Below are positions 43,932-54,037 of a stretch of 64,000 nt of DNA, piece by piece. Numbering within the stretch: position 1 is the first letter of the stretch; each line of letters begins with the position of its first letter. Both the position numbers and the translations under genes were made by a program. Below the pieces are notes generated by a model. The model saw only the letters and a program-made list of their open reading frames with translations. It had not been told where the DNA came from and did not search any database. The DNA is from Nemertoderma westbladi (lineage: Eukaryota > Xenacoelomorpha > Nemertodermatida > Nemertodermatidae), in NCBI GenBank assembly GCA_032718475.1, contig JAUCBJ010007553.1:23279-87278 (forward strand), read 5' to 3'.

Positions 43932-45168
43932 AGGTCAGGTCAGGTATTCTAGGTCATTCATCAAGAAAACTTGCCACCTCCATGCAGCATAAAGAAGGTG
44001 CCACCTGTAGCTGCATAGACCCTATTACTAGGGCAAATCTGGTCCTGTAACTAGGACCCCCTTCGTTCTGGGATAAGGACGCCCTTGGTCCTGGATTAAG
44101 GACCAATATACTTGGCTGCAGGGGTATATGGCCTGACCAGGCAGATGGTGATCTACCAATGGCTGGTCAGGAGTAGAGTGTTCTCATGTCCACTCTGAGA
44201 GCACTTCACTGTGACCTGCACCTGGCAGCAAGGGTACAGGGCATGACCCAGCAGATGAGCTGCAACAGCCAATGGTTGGTCATATGATGGGTAGATATGG
44301 GTGATGGGCCTCATATCTGACTCCATTGCGACACCCACCCTGTGGAATGGCAAACCAGGGTGTGGTATTTGCCCCGAGAGCTGACTCGGCAAAAAAGCAC
44401 CCCCCAACCCCCACTATGGATTACATTAGCAATGCGGAGGTCCGGCCACTAGAGGCCAGTGGAATTACCGGACACAATCGGCTTCACAGGCGTCAGTTAA
44501 CTCCTGACCGGCTGCCTGTCTCACCCCCTACTGGAGAGAGAGCAGCCAACAATTCCTTGAGTCCCTTTCCTGATGACCTTTCTGGCCCAAACCCTGGGTC
44601 ACCAGGGAGGCCAGATTGTGATGGGGAGAGGGATTCTGGAGTTGGAGGCTACTCTCATGTTCCACTCCGACCAACAAAGCCATTGGTGAATCTGAGGCAA
44701 GTCACTAGACTAGCCTCAGTAAACACCCTAACACTCGGGTCCCCAATGCGACAAGGTGAGCTGTCTGCCTTGGCAGATAAGCTTTCTCTTAGCGCAGTGG
44801 GTGTTCAAGAGCACCGAATGCAGACTGGACAGACTGATGAGGTTCTGATTAAGGACATGGGGGGCGGTTGGCAACTCGCCCTCACGTCAGCAGATGATAG
44901 TGGCAATGGTGGAATTGGTCTATTGATGAATCCAACTGCACATGCAGCATTGGACAAAATAGACCAAATCTCTAACCGCATCATCCGTTGCCACTTCTCA
45001 TGTTCTGGAAGACTGGCTAAGAAGTTTCCTAAGGTGGTTTTGATTGTGTGCTACTCTCCAACTAGTGTTTCCCCTGTAGAGGAAGTGGAAAATTTCTACC
45101 GCAATCTACAAGCAGCAACTGATGGAGTGGATCAGCATGCATTCTTAACATTCCTGGGAGACTTTAAT
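43932..45168 (+). mobile_element. RTE-like LINE, copy C (3'-truncated)
   Basis: Begins with the same AGGTCAGGTCAGG 5' end as copy A, includes the full 5' UTR and first third of the ORF, and breaks off after GGGAGACTTTAA. A run of nine A follows (TTAAAAAAAAAGTCG). A complete 5' end with a missing 3' end is the reverse of normal LINE truncation. Confidence 0.85.
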
Positions 45169-45171
45169 TAA
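44347..45171 (+). pseudogene. LINE copy C N-terminal endonuclease fragment
   Basis: The first ATG of the LINE frame is at 44347 (MANQGVVF). The frame reads the Pro-rich N-terminus and the endonuclease up to TFLGDFN, and is then ended by TAA at the truncation point (45169-45171). A few substitutions separate it from copy A. RT is absent, so no retrotransposition function can remain. Confidence 0.85.
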
Positions 45172-46371
45172 AAAAAAAGTCGTACGTATATTAGAACAAC
45201 TAGCATTATTGATGCTATAAGTTGACAGCACACGATTACTGGACTACATAAACATAAAACATTGTCAGCTCCAGCGCCAATAAAAAAAAGAAAAATACAA
45301 TTCTCAGATGCACAATGCATAAAGAAATAACAACATATATTATACATCATAGATTTGAGTAGTTACAATTTTATTGATATAGGTTAAGTTACATATTCGA
45401 TTATAGCAATAACAATGTATTTCTAAGTTTGGTAGCCTTACTAATAAAGATAGATACACATTTATTTTTCGTAGTGGTAGCGATACGGATTGTGACATGT
45501 TGCGGAATCTGCTTGGAGAGTGTAATGTGCTTTGTGGGTGTTATGTTTAAATACGGAACTTGTGTGTTTCAGTAAAATATTGCATTCAATATTACAGTTT
45601 ATCTTCAATATTACAGTTTATCTATGTCGGGAAGGGAGGGGGGGGGGGGGGGGGGGGGTATAGTCCCTAGCCCTCCTCGGGGACTAATCAATGACTTACT
45701 ATTGGCCGAACGGATATTTAACTACACAATGAGATACAGCGTGTTAGGCAGTAAGTGGGCTGCTAATAATTAATAGCCCATATTTCTTTTTAAGACTATA
45801 ATAATTGAACACCCAATTATCTACCCCTGTACTCCTCTTACAGCAAGCAGTGTTTGTATAGTAAGCAGAATGTCAATATGTATAGGAAATAAAAATTTCC
45901 CGTGGATATTATACATTTATTTAGTCGCCCAGTTTTTTAAGTTTTCTAATTATTTTTCTAATAAGTGCCTCCAAGTCTGGAATTTGGGCTAAATTTAATT
46001 TCCAATTAAATCCTAACTCCAATAGTAGTGAATCGGTGACTTGGATCCTAATAGGATCCTATTAGGAACCAATACGACGTTATTTGAAAGCGGTACTGTA
46101 GATTTTTTACTTCAGATCTGGACTGGGATGATAATAATTTGCGGTACTTAAAAACGGATGGAAATAATTGATAATACATTTTAATATATTCTATTCTTAG
46201 TTCTCTAAGAATAGGAGATAGACTGAAAAGCAAATCACCAAATCGATGCCTAACTGCCATTAATTTCTGTATTTACTTTTTTCGCGAACATAAACGACTC
46301 AGATTATTGCTGTAAACCGCACTCAGTCGTCGAGAAAGTAGTCTCCGATATCAATTATACTCTCGACCATC
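45172..46371. other. Non-coding interval and probable 5' UTR of the next LINE
   Basis: Contains a 21-base G run (45638-45658), a doubled CAATATTACAGTTTATCT segment just before it, and a perfect 20-bp palindrome (CCTAATAGGATCCTATTAGG, 46047-46066). The 5' boundary of the CR1-like LINE is not determinable; it probably lies in 46070-46370. Confidence 0.5.
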
Positions 46372-47097
46372 ATGCCTCAAAAATCCACTAAAGACAACGT
46401 TACTCGATCGAGTTCCCGCACTGCCTCGCCCCACCTCGATGCCGATATCGACGCGACCGGTACCGTTACCGGTGCTGAGGTCCTAGCTGCTATTTCTGCA
46501 TTAAACCGCGAACTGTCCATTATCAAGTCTGATATTACCGTAATTAAAAAGGAAACAGCCGGACTTGCCGAAATCAAATTGCGTGTCGATGCTATGGAAA
46601 GCAAAATCAATGTTGCTATCCCGGAGAAACTGTCTGCACTTGATGATCGTATCGATGATCTTGAGCAACACTCACGGAACTATAACTTGTTAGTACACGG
46701 TGTAGGAGAGGAAAATTCGCTGACGGAATCGATTCAACTCCTCAGTTTAAATAAACAAGACATTGATAACTTCCATCGCCTGGGAGCCAAGCGTAACGAT
46801 CCACGGTCTAAACCTCGCGCGATTATTATTCGATTCTTAAGCAGGATGCGCCGCGATCAGGTGATGAAAGAGAAGAAGAGCAAACTAGCGAGCGGGGCTT
46901 ATATTACGGAACATCTCACGGTGCACCGGGCCTCGTTGCTACGCACTCTAAAGGATCTAAAAAAGAAGGGGAGCCTCCATTCTGCCTACTCTGTTAATGG
47001 AGTTATTCTCGCTAAGGTTGAAGAACAACAACGTCCGATTCGAATAACCTGTGCGGACGACATTCAAATCAAGTTGGGGATCCCGATTACTATCTAA
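46372..47097 (+). CDS. CR1-like LINE ORF1: coiled-coil nucleic-acid-binding protein
   Basis: ATG 46372 to TAA 47097, 241 residues. A disordered Ser/Thr-rich N-terminus leads to a heptad-patterned coiled coil (about residues 35-100: AISALNRELSIIKSDI, AMESKINV, LDDRIDDLEQ). The segment LLVHGVGEE and a following basic domain resemble the RRM-plus-C-terminal layout of L1-type ORF1 proteins. Such proteins trimerise through the coiled coil, coat LINE RNA and act as chaperones during insertion. The start is preferred because it is the first ATG after in-frame stops and precedes the coiled coil directly. GC content is higher than in ORF2. Confidence 0.8.
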   Translation: MPQKSTKDNVTRSSSRTASPHLDADIDATGTVTGAEVLAAISALNRELSIIKSDITVIKKETAGLAEIKLRVDAMESKINVAIPEKLSALDDRIDDLEQHSRNYNLLVHGVGEENSLTESIQLLSLNKQDIDNFHRLGAKRNDPRSKPRAIIIRFLSRMRRDQVMKEKKSKLASGAYITEHLTVHRASLLRTLKDLKKKGSLHSAYSVNGVILAKVEEQQRPIRITCADDIQIKLGIPITI

Positions 47098-47408
47098 TCA
47101 TGTGTTATCCTCCACTGTTTATTTTATTTCGGTAACTTAACAGCTGGGAATCTTAGTCCTAGCCCCAGGAACCTGGATTACTTAATCTGACAACTTTATA
47201 TTACTTCACAAATACGTATAAACAAATTTCCCCATCCGTAAATCTAATACGGCAGATATGCACTTATTATATGCATTAATTTAGCTGCTAGGTTTATCTT
47301 TTAGTAGTTCCGTAGTGTTTAACGGTAAGCATTTTTCGTATCATTTTTAGTACCAATTCAAATACCTGCGACAGGAGATAAGGACAACAGTACTTCCACC
47401 CTTTTCCC

Positions 47409-50400
47409 ATGAGCCTACCCAACCAACTAACATGCGATTTCTGTTTTACCCCATTACTAAATATAGAACCAAAAATACTTTGTGCTATTTGTAATAATAT
47501 CTACCATCTACCTTGCGGAACCCACTTAATTAACGATAATAACTTAAATAATATATTTTGTACTTTTTGTTATATAGAAACTTTTCCATTCTCATCCGTC
47601 CCAGACAGTGACACCGATATTTTTTATGTTAAAGATGATGACAACTTTGACTTACCCTATAACTTCGACGAATACGACAGTACATTCAAAAATATAGACC
47701 CTGACCAAAATTTAGACTCCAATAACACAGACGGAAAATATTTTTCAGAATCAAAATTTAATAATCTACCGCACGATAACTCCATATCAATATATAACCT
47801 CAATTGTAGAAGTCTTAATAAAAATTTTAGTGCCACCAACGACTACCTAAACCTCATTGACAAGCAATTTGACGTACTTTCTTTTACCGAAACATTTATA
47901 ACTGACGACACTGATCTCACTCCTCTACGTATACACGGATACTCACTACCAATTACTAACAACAGACAATACGGAAAACGTCAGAGGGGCGGGACAGCCA
48001 TATACCTAAAAAACGGACTAGACTACACACACCGTACAGATATTACAATTGAACACTGCGAATCTTCTTGGGTTAGTATTTCTAGAACAAAAAAATCTAA
48101 AAATCTAAAACCAATATTAATAGGCAACATCTATCGCCCTGATTCCTGCGATCTAAATAATTTTCTAGAAAATGTCAACAATTTACTTTATAATTTATCA
48201 ACTCAAAATCTTGACGTTATTTTAACCGGCGATTTCAATTTAGACCTTTTAAAAAAATCAAACAACGCTATTAAATACCTACAAGTTTTAGAATCATATT
48301 CCTTCGAACAACTAATTAAAGTCCCAACTAGAATAACCCCCCATTCCAAAACTCTACTTGATCACATTTCAACAAATATACGAGATAAAATAATAACTCC
48401 CGGTGTTTTCCTTGCAGAAGTAGGTACAACTGACCACTTAGGTACATTTATTACAATTCAAAATTACTCATGTTTTTTTAACCCACCTGAAACACGTTAC
48501 ACTTACGACTATTCTAAATTTAACAAAGAAAACTATCTAAACGATTTGCGAGAAACCAGTTTGTGGACATATAAAAATGATAATATTATGACTGAAAATA
48601 AATTTGAAGAATTTTACAAAAATTTTGAAAAAATAACGAGTAAACACCTACCGAAAAAACAATTAGAAAAAAATGAAATACCAAAAAAACCATGGATGAC
48701 CATAGGACTGATTAAGTCGTCAATAACTAAAAATAAAATGTACGCCGCTCTCTCAAAAAATACGACAGAAGAAAAATTAAAGGAGTATAAAAAATACCGT
48801 AACAAATTTTCGAAAACTCTAAAATCTGCGGAAAAATTATATTATGCAAAAGAATTCGACAAAAACAAAAATAATATGAGAAAAACATGGAATACAATAA
48901 ATTCAGCTTTAAACAGGTCAAAACCGAAAACTTCACCAAAAAAACTAATTATTACTGATAAGAATGGAAATAATAAAGAAATTACTAACCCCGAGGAAAT
49001 CTGCAGTGTTTTTAACAACCACTTTGCTACTATAGGAACTCGACTGGCACAAGAGATACCCACAACAAACAGAAACCCAATACGTTATATAAACCACAAA
49101 AAACCAAACTCCTTCTCACTTGTTGAAACCTCTAACACTGAAACTATTTACAACATACTAGATCTCAATAACTCAAGTTCAACTAACGACAGCTTCCCCA
49201 TCACTCTAGTTAAATTAGCAGCGTACGATATTGCACCACATTTGACATATCTGATAAATCTCTCTATTAAAACCGGTTCATTCCCATCCACTCTTAAATC
49301 TGCTAAAATTACCCCAGTTTTTAAATCCGGCGTCCCTACTGACAAAAATAATTACAGGCCCATATCAATATTACCTGTATTCAGTAAACTCTTTGAACGC
49401 GTAATCAACTCCCAACTAATCTCATATCTAGACAAGTACTCCATACTCTCACAATACCAATACGGATTTCGAAAACAATCTACAACAACAGATGCCATAC
49501 TGACTGTAACCGAAAAATTACAAAATATTCTAGAATTACAAGAATCTGCCTGTTTGATATCAATAGATCTTAAGAAAGCCTTCGATACTTTACAACACAA
49601 TATTCTCTTAAACAAACTAGACAGCTATGGCATACGTGGAACCCCCCATAAACTAATAACTAGCTACTTACACAACCGAACACACTCAGTTTACATAGGC
49701 AACACTCACTCAGAACCGATACTGGCCCCTTGCGGTACCCCCCAGGGGGCTATACTCAGCGCTACGCTATTCTTAATTTACATAAACGACTTACCGAACT
49801 GTACATCACTTCACTCAACTTTATTTGCCGACGATACAAACCTACTTTACAATCACAAAGACCTTGAAATACTAACTGAAACTGTAAATACCGAACTTAA
49901 TAAAATTGATCTATGGCTAACCGACAACCAACTATCATTAAATCTTAAAAAAACAGAGTATCTATTTTTTACAAATAAAAAAGAAACAAAACACAATAAC
50001 ATAAAAATACGTAATCAACCAATAAAAAATGTAAATGAAACAAAATTTTTAGGAATTTGGATAGACAGAAAGTTATCTTGGAAAAATCATTGTGCTTATG
50101 TTTTGAAGAAAATCTCAAAATCGGCTGGTATATTTTTTAAACTCCGACACACTCTACCACTACGTATATTAAAATTACTCTACTGTTCACTGATACAACC
50201 TTACATTAATTACGGTATAGTGATCTGGGGTAACGCTCAATCTACACATACGAAACCTATTAAAATTAAAATAAATAAACTAGTCAGAGCTATTACCTTC
50301 AGTCACTACAGGGAACACGCATCACCACTCTACAAACAATTAGATATACTACCGATTGAACAACTGCATTTTCTTGAAACAGCTAAACTAATGTGGGAAA

Positions 50401-50654
50401 TCCACAATAACAAAAAACAAAATTTTATCACTTCGTTGTTTCAACAAACATCTACTGTACATACTTACAACACAAGATCAACAACAAAAAAAAGCTACTA
50501 TGTACCACGGACCCGACTACTACAAGGACAGAAATCATTAAAATATAACGGTGTCATTGTCTGGAACACGCTAGATGTAGATATGAAACAAAGTAAATCG
50601 AAAAAATCATTAGGAAGAAAATTAAAAATTAAACTAATAAATGAGCTACAGTAA
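47409..50654 (+). CDS. CR1-like LINE ORF2: PHD finger, endonuclease, reverse transcriptase
   Basis: 1081 residues. Cys9, 12, 25, 28, His33, Cys36, 51 and 54 form the Cys4-His-Cys3 pattern of a PHD finger at the very N-terminus. An acidic linker leads to the AP-type endonuclease (about 115-340): ISIYNLNCRSLNKN, LSFTETFI, GGTAIYLK, LTGDFNLDLL, DHIST and TTDHLGTF. The RT (about 560-830) has ITPVFKSG, NYRPISILPVFSKLFERVI, QYGFRKQSTTTDA, SIDLKKAFDTLQH, GTPQGAILSATLFLIYIND and LFADDTNLL (FADD). A Cys/Trp-containing C-terminal region follows. All catalytic motifs are present and the frame is unbroken, so it could be an active enzyme that nicks the target and copies its RNA there. Confidence 0.9.
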   Translation: MSLPNQLTCDFCFTPLLNIEPKILCAICNNIYHLPCGTHLINDNNLNNIFCTFCYIETFPFSSVPDSDTDIFYVKDDDNFDLPYNFDEYDSTFKNIDPDQNLDSNNTDGKYFSESKFNNLPHDNSISIYNLNCRSLNKNFSATNDYLNLIDKQFDVLSFTETFITDDTDLTPLRIHGYSLPITNNRQYGKRQRGGTAIYLKNGLDYTHRTDITIEHCESSWVSISRTKKSKNLKPILIGNIYRPDSCDLNNFLENVNNLLYNLSTQNLDVILTGDFNLDLLKKSNNAIKYLQVLESYSFEQLIKVPTRITPHSKTLLDHISTNIRDKIITPGVFLAEVGTTDHLGTFITIQNYSCFFNPPETRYTYDYSKFNKENYLNDLRETSLWTYKNDNIMTENKFEEFYKNFEKITSKHLPKKQLEKNEIPKKPWMTIGLIKSSITKNKMYAALSKNTTEEKLKEYKKYRNKFSKTLKSAEKLYYAKEFDKNKNNMRKTWNTINSALNRSKPKTSPKKLIITDKNGNNKEITNPEEICSVFNNHFATIGTRLAQEIPTTNRNPIRYINHKKPNSFSLVETSNTETIYNILDLNNSSSTNDSFPITLVKLAAYDIAPHLTYLINLSIKTGSFPSTLKSAKITPVFKSGVPTDKNNYRPISILPVFSKLFERVINSQLISYLDKYSILSQYQYGFRKQSTTTDAILTVTEKLQNILELQESACLISIDLKKAFDTLQHNILLNKLDSYGIRGTPHKLITSYLHNRTHSVYIGNTHSEPILAPCGTPQGAILSATLFLIYINDLPNCTSLHSTLFADDTNLLYNHKDLEILTETVNTELNKIDLWLTDNQLSLNLKKTEYLFFTNKKETKHNNIKIRNQPIKNVNETKFLGIWIDRKLSWKNHCAYVLKKISKSAGIFFKLRHTLPLRILKLLYCSLIQPYINYGIVIWGNAQSTHTKPIKIKINKLVRAITFSHYREHASPLYKQLDILPIEQLHFLETAKLMWEIHNNKKQNFITSLFQQTSTVHTYNTRSTTKKSYYVPRTRLLQGQKSLKYNGVIVWNTLDVDMKQSKSKKSLGRKLKIKLINELQ

Positions 50655-50845
50655 GATAAAATACAAGAAATAAAATACAAAAAAATACAAAATATTGCGA
50701 TTTTATCCAGTTTCATATCCTAAAAATACAAATTAAATTAATTGAATAAAAAGTAAAATAAATATACAGTACTTTGTGGGAAAAACGAAAAAATGGAAAT
50801 CGCCTGAGCTGTTGCTGGTTGGATAGGCTAGTACCACCCCACCCA

Positions 50846-50867
50846 CCCCCCCCCCCCCCCCCCCCCC
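50846..50867. repeat. Poly-C run (22 bases)
   Basis: A C homopolymer with CCCA-type approach sequence. One of several long C/G runs in the window (also 8353-8365, 45638-45658, 56522-56542). Confidence 0.95.
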
Positions 50868-51070
50868 GAACTGGTCGTTGATAGCAGTTGACAAAACTAG
50901 CTTCGGCTACTGCCAACTACTATCAGTGCACTATTATTATCAACATTCAAATTTAATAAATTGTTAAATGCTTACCCTGCGAATTAAAAACTCGCAATTA
51001 TGCAATTATTGTTATAATTATTGTGTACGACCACTCGGTATAAATAAATAAATAAATCTCCAATCTCTCT

Positions 51071-53557
51071 AATCAGATAACCTACAAACATTATCTTTCT
51101 CTTAGCGAACATGCATTTCTCTGGATTAAGTGTAATATTACTTTTTACACAGCGTTCTAGAACCTCACATATGCTATCAATATGAAGTGGAAATGTCTCA
51201 GAATCCACTAACATATCATCAACAACTTTGACAAAGTTGTCAATACCTTCGAAAGCAATATCTCCTCTCCATGAATATGAATCACCAGTGCTAATGAACC
51301 CCATTGGAGCTCTTGTGAAGCGATAACGCCCCCAGGGTGTTATGAATGTCGTTAGATATTGGCTAGATGTTTCCAATTCCATCTGCCAGTAGCCCTTTGT
51401 TGCGTCTAATTTCGAGAACCACTTTGAGTTTTTAGAAATTGTTGCAACTGCTTCATCTGGTGTTCTTATAGGATGAAATGTTTTAATAACCTGACGATTA
51501 AGTTTGGTTAAATCCACACATATACGTATGCCACCTCCGGGTTTATCGACAACCACAAGTGGATGACACCATTCAACATTTTCATCCCCTAAAGGAACAA
51601 TAACACCTATATCGACCATATGGTCAAGTTCCTTCTTAACCTTTTCCCGATATGCGTATGCTATTTGTCTTGGTACCTTTATTTTGAAAGGTACAAAGTC
51701 TGGTTTTAACAATATTTTCATTGGGTGGCCGACTACTGGACCAGTCATTGTTTTTAACTCCTCCCCAGTGTCAAAAACAGTTGCATAAATTGATTTTAGT
51801 GTTGTGATTATAGGCTCACATTGTGCCTCAGTAGGGTTTATTGGCAATGAAGCTAACCAACGCTTCCTTTCATCTATTGGAAATATATATTGATTTGTAA
51901 TTGTTGTATTATTAGGTAGTCCTGTACCTTCTGAACTTGGAAAGTCTTTCTTTAGATTGTTCTCGGTTTTTGAGATATTTGCCATGAATAGATGAGGTGG
52001 TAATGGCCTGGGAAAATCTTTATGAATTAAATGAAGTTGTTTACATATATTCCTTGATAAGTAAAAATCATCAACATCGTAACAAATTATTACAGTAGAT
52101 TTTACTGATATTCCTTCCAATTCTAAAATGACAGTGATGGTTCCAGCTTGGTCTAAATAATCCCTACTCACATTTTGTAACTTCTCTCCTTGTGGACCCA
52201 ACATAACTTTCGATTTTCCAATTGCAAATAGAAAACCGTTCCCAGCAACAGTGTCATCTGATCCACTATCAGCATAAGCTGGAACAATAGCAAGTTTTTT
52301 CCCGGTATCTACGTCTTTTACCAAAATATCAACTGTATGTGAATTTGTACAATAGTTTGTACTTGCTACACGACGTATCCCAGATATATTTTTGTTTTTA
52401 TTTCTACAAACTGACTGAAAATGGCCCTTTTTTCCACATGAAATGCAGTTGCGATCCTTTGCAGGGCATATAGTATTATCAACATGTTTAGGATAGGCAC
52501 AACGGCTGCATCTTTCAAAGTCATTGCTAGTTTTCAAAATAGGTTTTTCGTCATTTAAAGAGTTAGTTATCAAATTTGTTTTGTTTTGCTCTTTTTGTTT
52601 AAATTTACCCTTTTTATACTCAGATTTGTTTTTGATTCCTGCTATTGTGGACTGGGAATTTAGTGATGTAGATTTACCCGCCTCAGCTACTTCATTAGCC
52701 TGAGCAAATTGGTAGGCACCCAATAAATCGAGAGGAGGTACTTTCTCTATAATTCGTCGCCGGAGATCATTATCATCGAGGCCGAGGACGAATAATGCAG
52801 TATTGAGAGTTTGTTTATCAACCTTATCCACATATTCCGCAGAATAAAGTAAACTGGCATAATAATCAGAAATATTTCTATGATTTTGGCGGTGAGTTAA
52901 ATATTTTTGCCAATCTACATTAGGATTTCTTACAGATTTTAGATGTTTTCTGATAAGGTTTAACATTTCCTCGGTCCCAGAGATTTTATCTCTATCTATT
53001 CCGGCCACATATTTCACCATGTTTGCGAAGCCTGGTGAAAAAAGTTGATGTAGAGTTGCAATTTGCGTCTCCCTGGAACAATCCTTTAAATGTGCCAACA
53101 GATAATAATCATTCCAGTTTTCCATCCATTCGTCAAATTCTCTCAAGTCTATCCCTTTTTCTAGGGATGGCGGAGCCCTAACAGTCCGCTTTGGAGTTGA
53201 CGAACTGGGCCTGGATCCGGATACAACTGGTGGACCAGTCTGTATCGGATTCTCAATTGAAACCAAATTTCTATTTACTTTTCCAGTAAAAAATTTTGCT
53301 TCCATTACCGAAGAATGCATTTTAGAAAAATATTCATCCTCCTCCGGTTGTGAAATATCCTGGTATTCCACCACGTGGAAGTTGGCTTCACTGTACCGTT
53401 CCCAACGGTTGACCAACTCATTAAGGGCGATTTCCAGTGTTGCGACATCATCCTCGTCGTAAGGCATTTGAATTTGAGCCGCTTTCTGGTGGAAATCGTG
53501 TTCACTGGCATTTAAATAACCTTTATGAGCCCTTCTTGAGTTTTTCAGTTTTTCCAT
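51071..53557 (-). pseudogene. gypsy-3 Gag-protease-RT, truncated inside RT
   Basis: ATG 53557 begins one continuous frame of about 829 element codons. The Gag N-terminus KLKNSRRAHKGY matches gypsy-2. A helical capsid-like region with FDEWMENWNDYYLLAHLKD follows, then the nucleocapsid with CSRCAYPKH and the knuckle CISCGKKGHFQSVC. Next come a retropepsin (AYADSGSDDTVAG) and the RT (PLVVVDKPGGGIRICVDL, FSKLDATKGYWQMEL, FTRAPMGFISTGD, KVVDDMLVDS, FVGYLI). The sequence leaves the family at about 51071. The frame then runs 28 codons into simple ATTT repeats before stopping at 50984. RNase H, integrase and 3' LTR are lost. Gag, protease and RT form one ORF without frameshift. Confidence 0.87.
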
Positions 53558-53789
53558 CCGTATATAATTATTTTAATGAACGATTAAATTATTGACGTCA
53601 ATATCTGACAGTTTAGCGGCAAGAAAAATAAACTATTATATAATATGTTTTAAGTATATTATATAGCCTTCTTTAACTCACAGTTACATCTGCTTAACTT
53701 CAGAAATCAGATATTGCGTGGATCCAGGATTTCAGAATTCCTGTATTTAGTTATTCTTCCATTCCGCCATTATAGACATTCCAGCAATC

Positions 53790-53804
53790 CTACACACTGC
53801 GCCA
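53790..53804 (-). promoter_or_regulatory. Primer-binding site of gypsy-3
   Basis: The minus strand reads TGGCGCAGTGTGTAG immediately after an ACAACA LTR end. It is identical except for one base to the gypsy-1 site at 13242-13256. Confidence 0.7.
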
Positions 53805-54037
53805 TGTTGTATATAAAAGGTCCATAAATGACATAAACATAGTACAATATATATTCGTTCAGTAATTAATATACGGTGTAATGGTGCTGTCCAGTCTACT
53901 GCTGGACAGCGCGTAACATAACGGTCACACTCACACTACGCTAGTACCGGTAATATATACCTAGTCTCTAACTGTGTTTCTCTCGTTTTGAATTTCCCTC
54001 CACCACTCAAACTCCCTAAGTGTATCTATATACTACA
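53805..54037 (-). repeat. Tentative 5' LTR of gypsy-3, about 233 bp
   Basis: The inner end (CA at 53805-53806) is set by the primer-binding site. The outer end is placed at TGTAGTATATAG (54037) because BEL-2 Gag similarity stops there. No second LTR is available for confirmation. An inverted repeat with CTGTCCAG and CTGGACAG lies at about 53887-53909. Confidence 0.45.

Larger units (their letters stand above)
46372..50716 (+). mobile_element. Apparently intact two-ORF CR1-like LINE
   Basis: ORF1 and ORF2 follow each other with a 311-bp spacer, both uninterrupted, followed by a short 3' UTR with repeated AAAATACAA words. Outer borders and a target duplication could not be identified. Integrity of both frames points to recent insertion. 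The RT motif style suggests the CR1/Rex/Crack group (inference). Confidence 0.85.
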
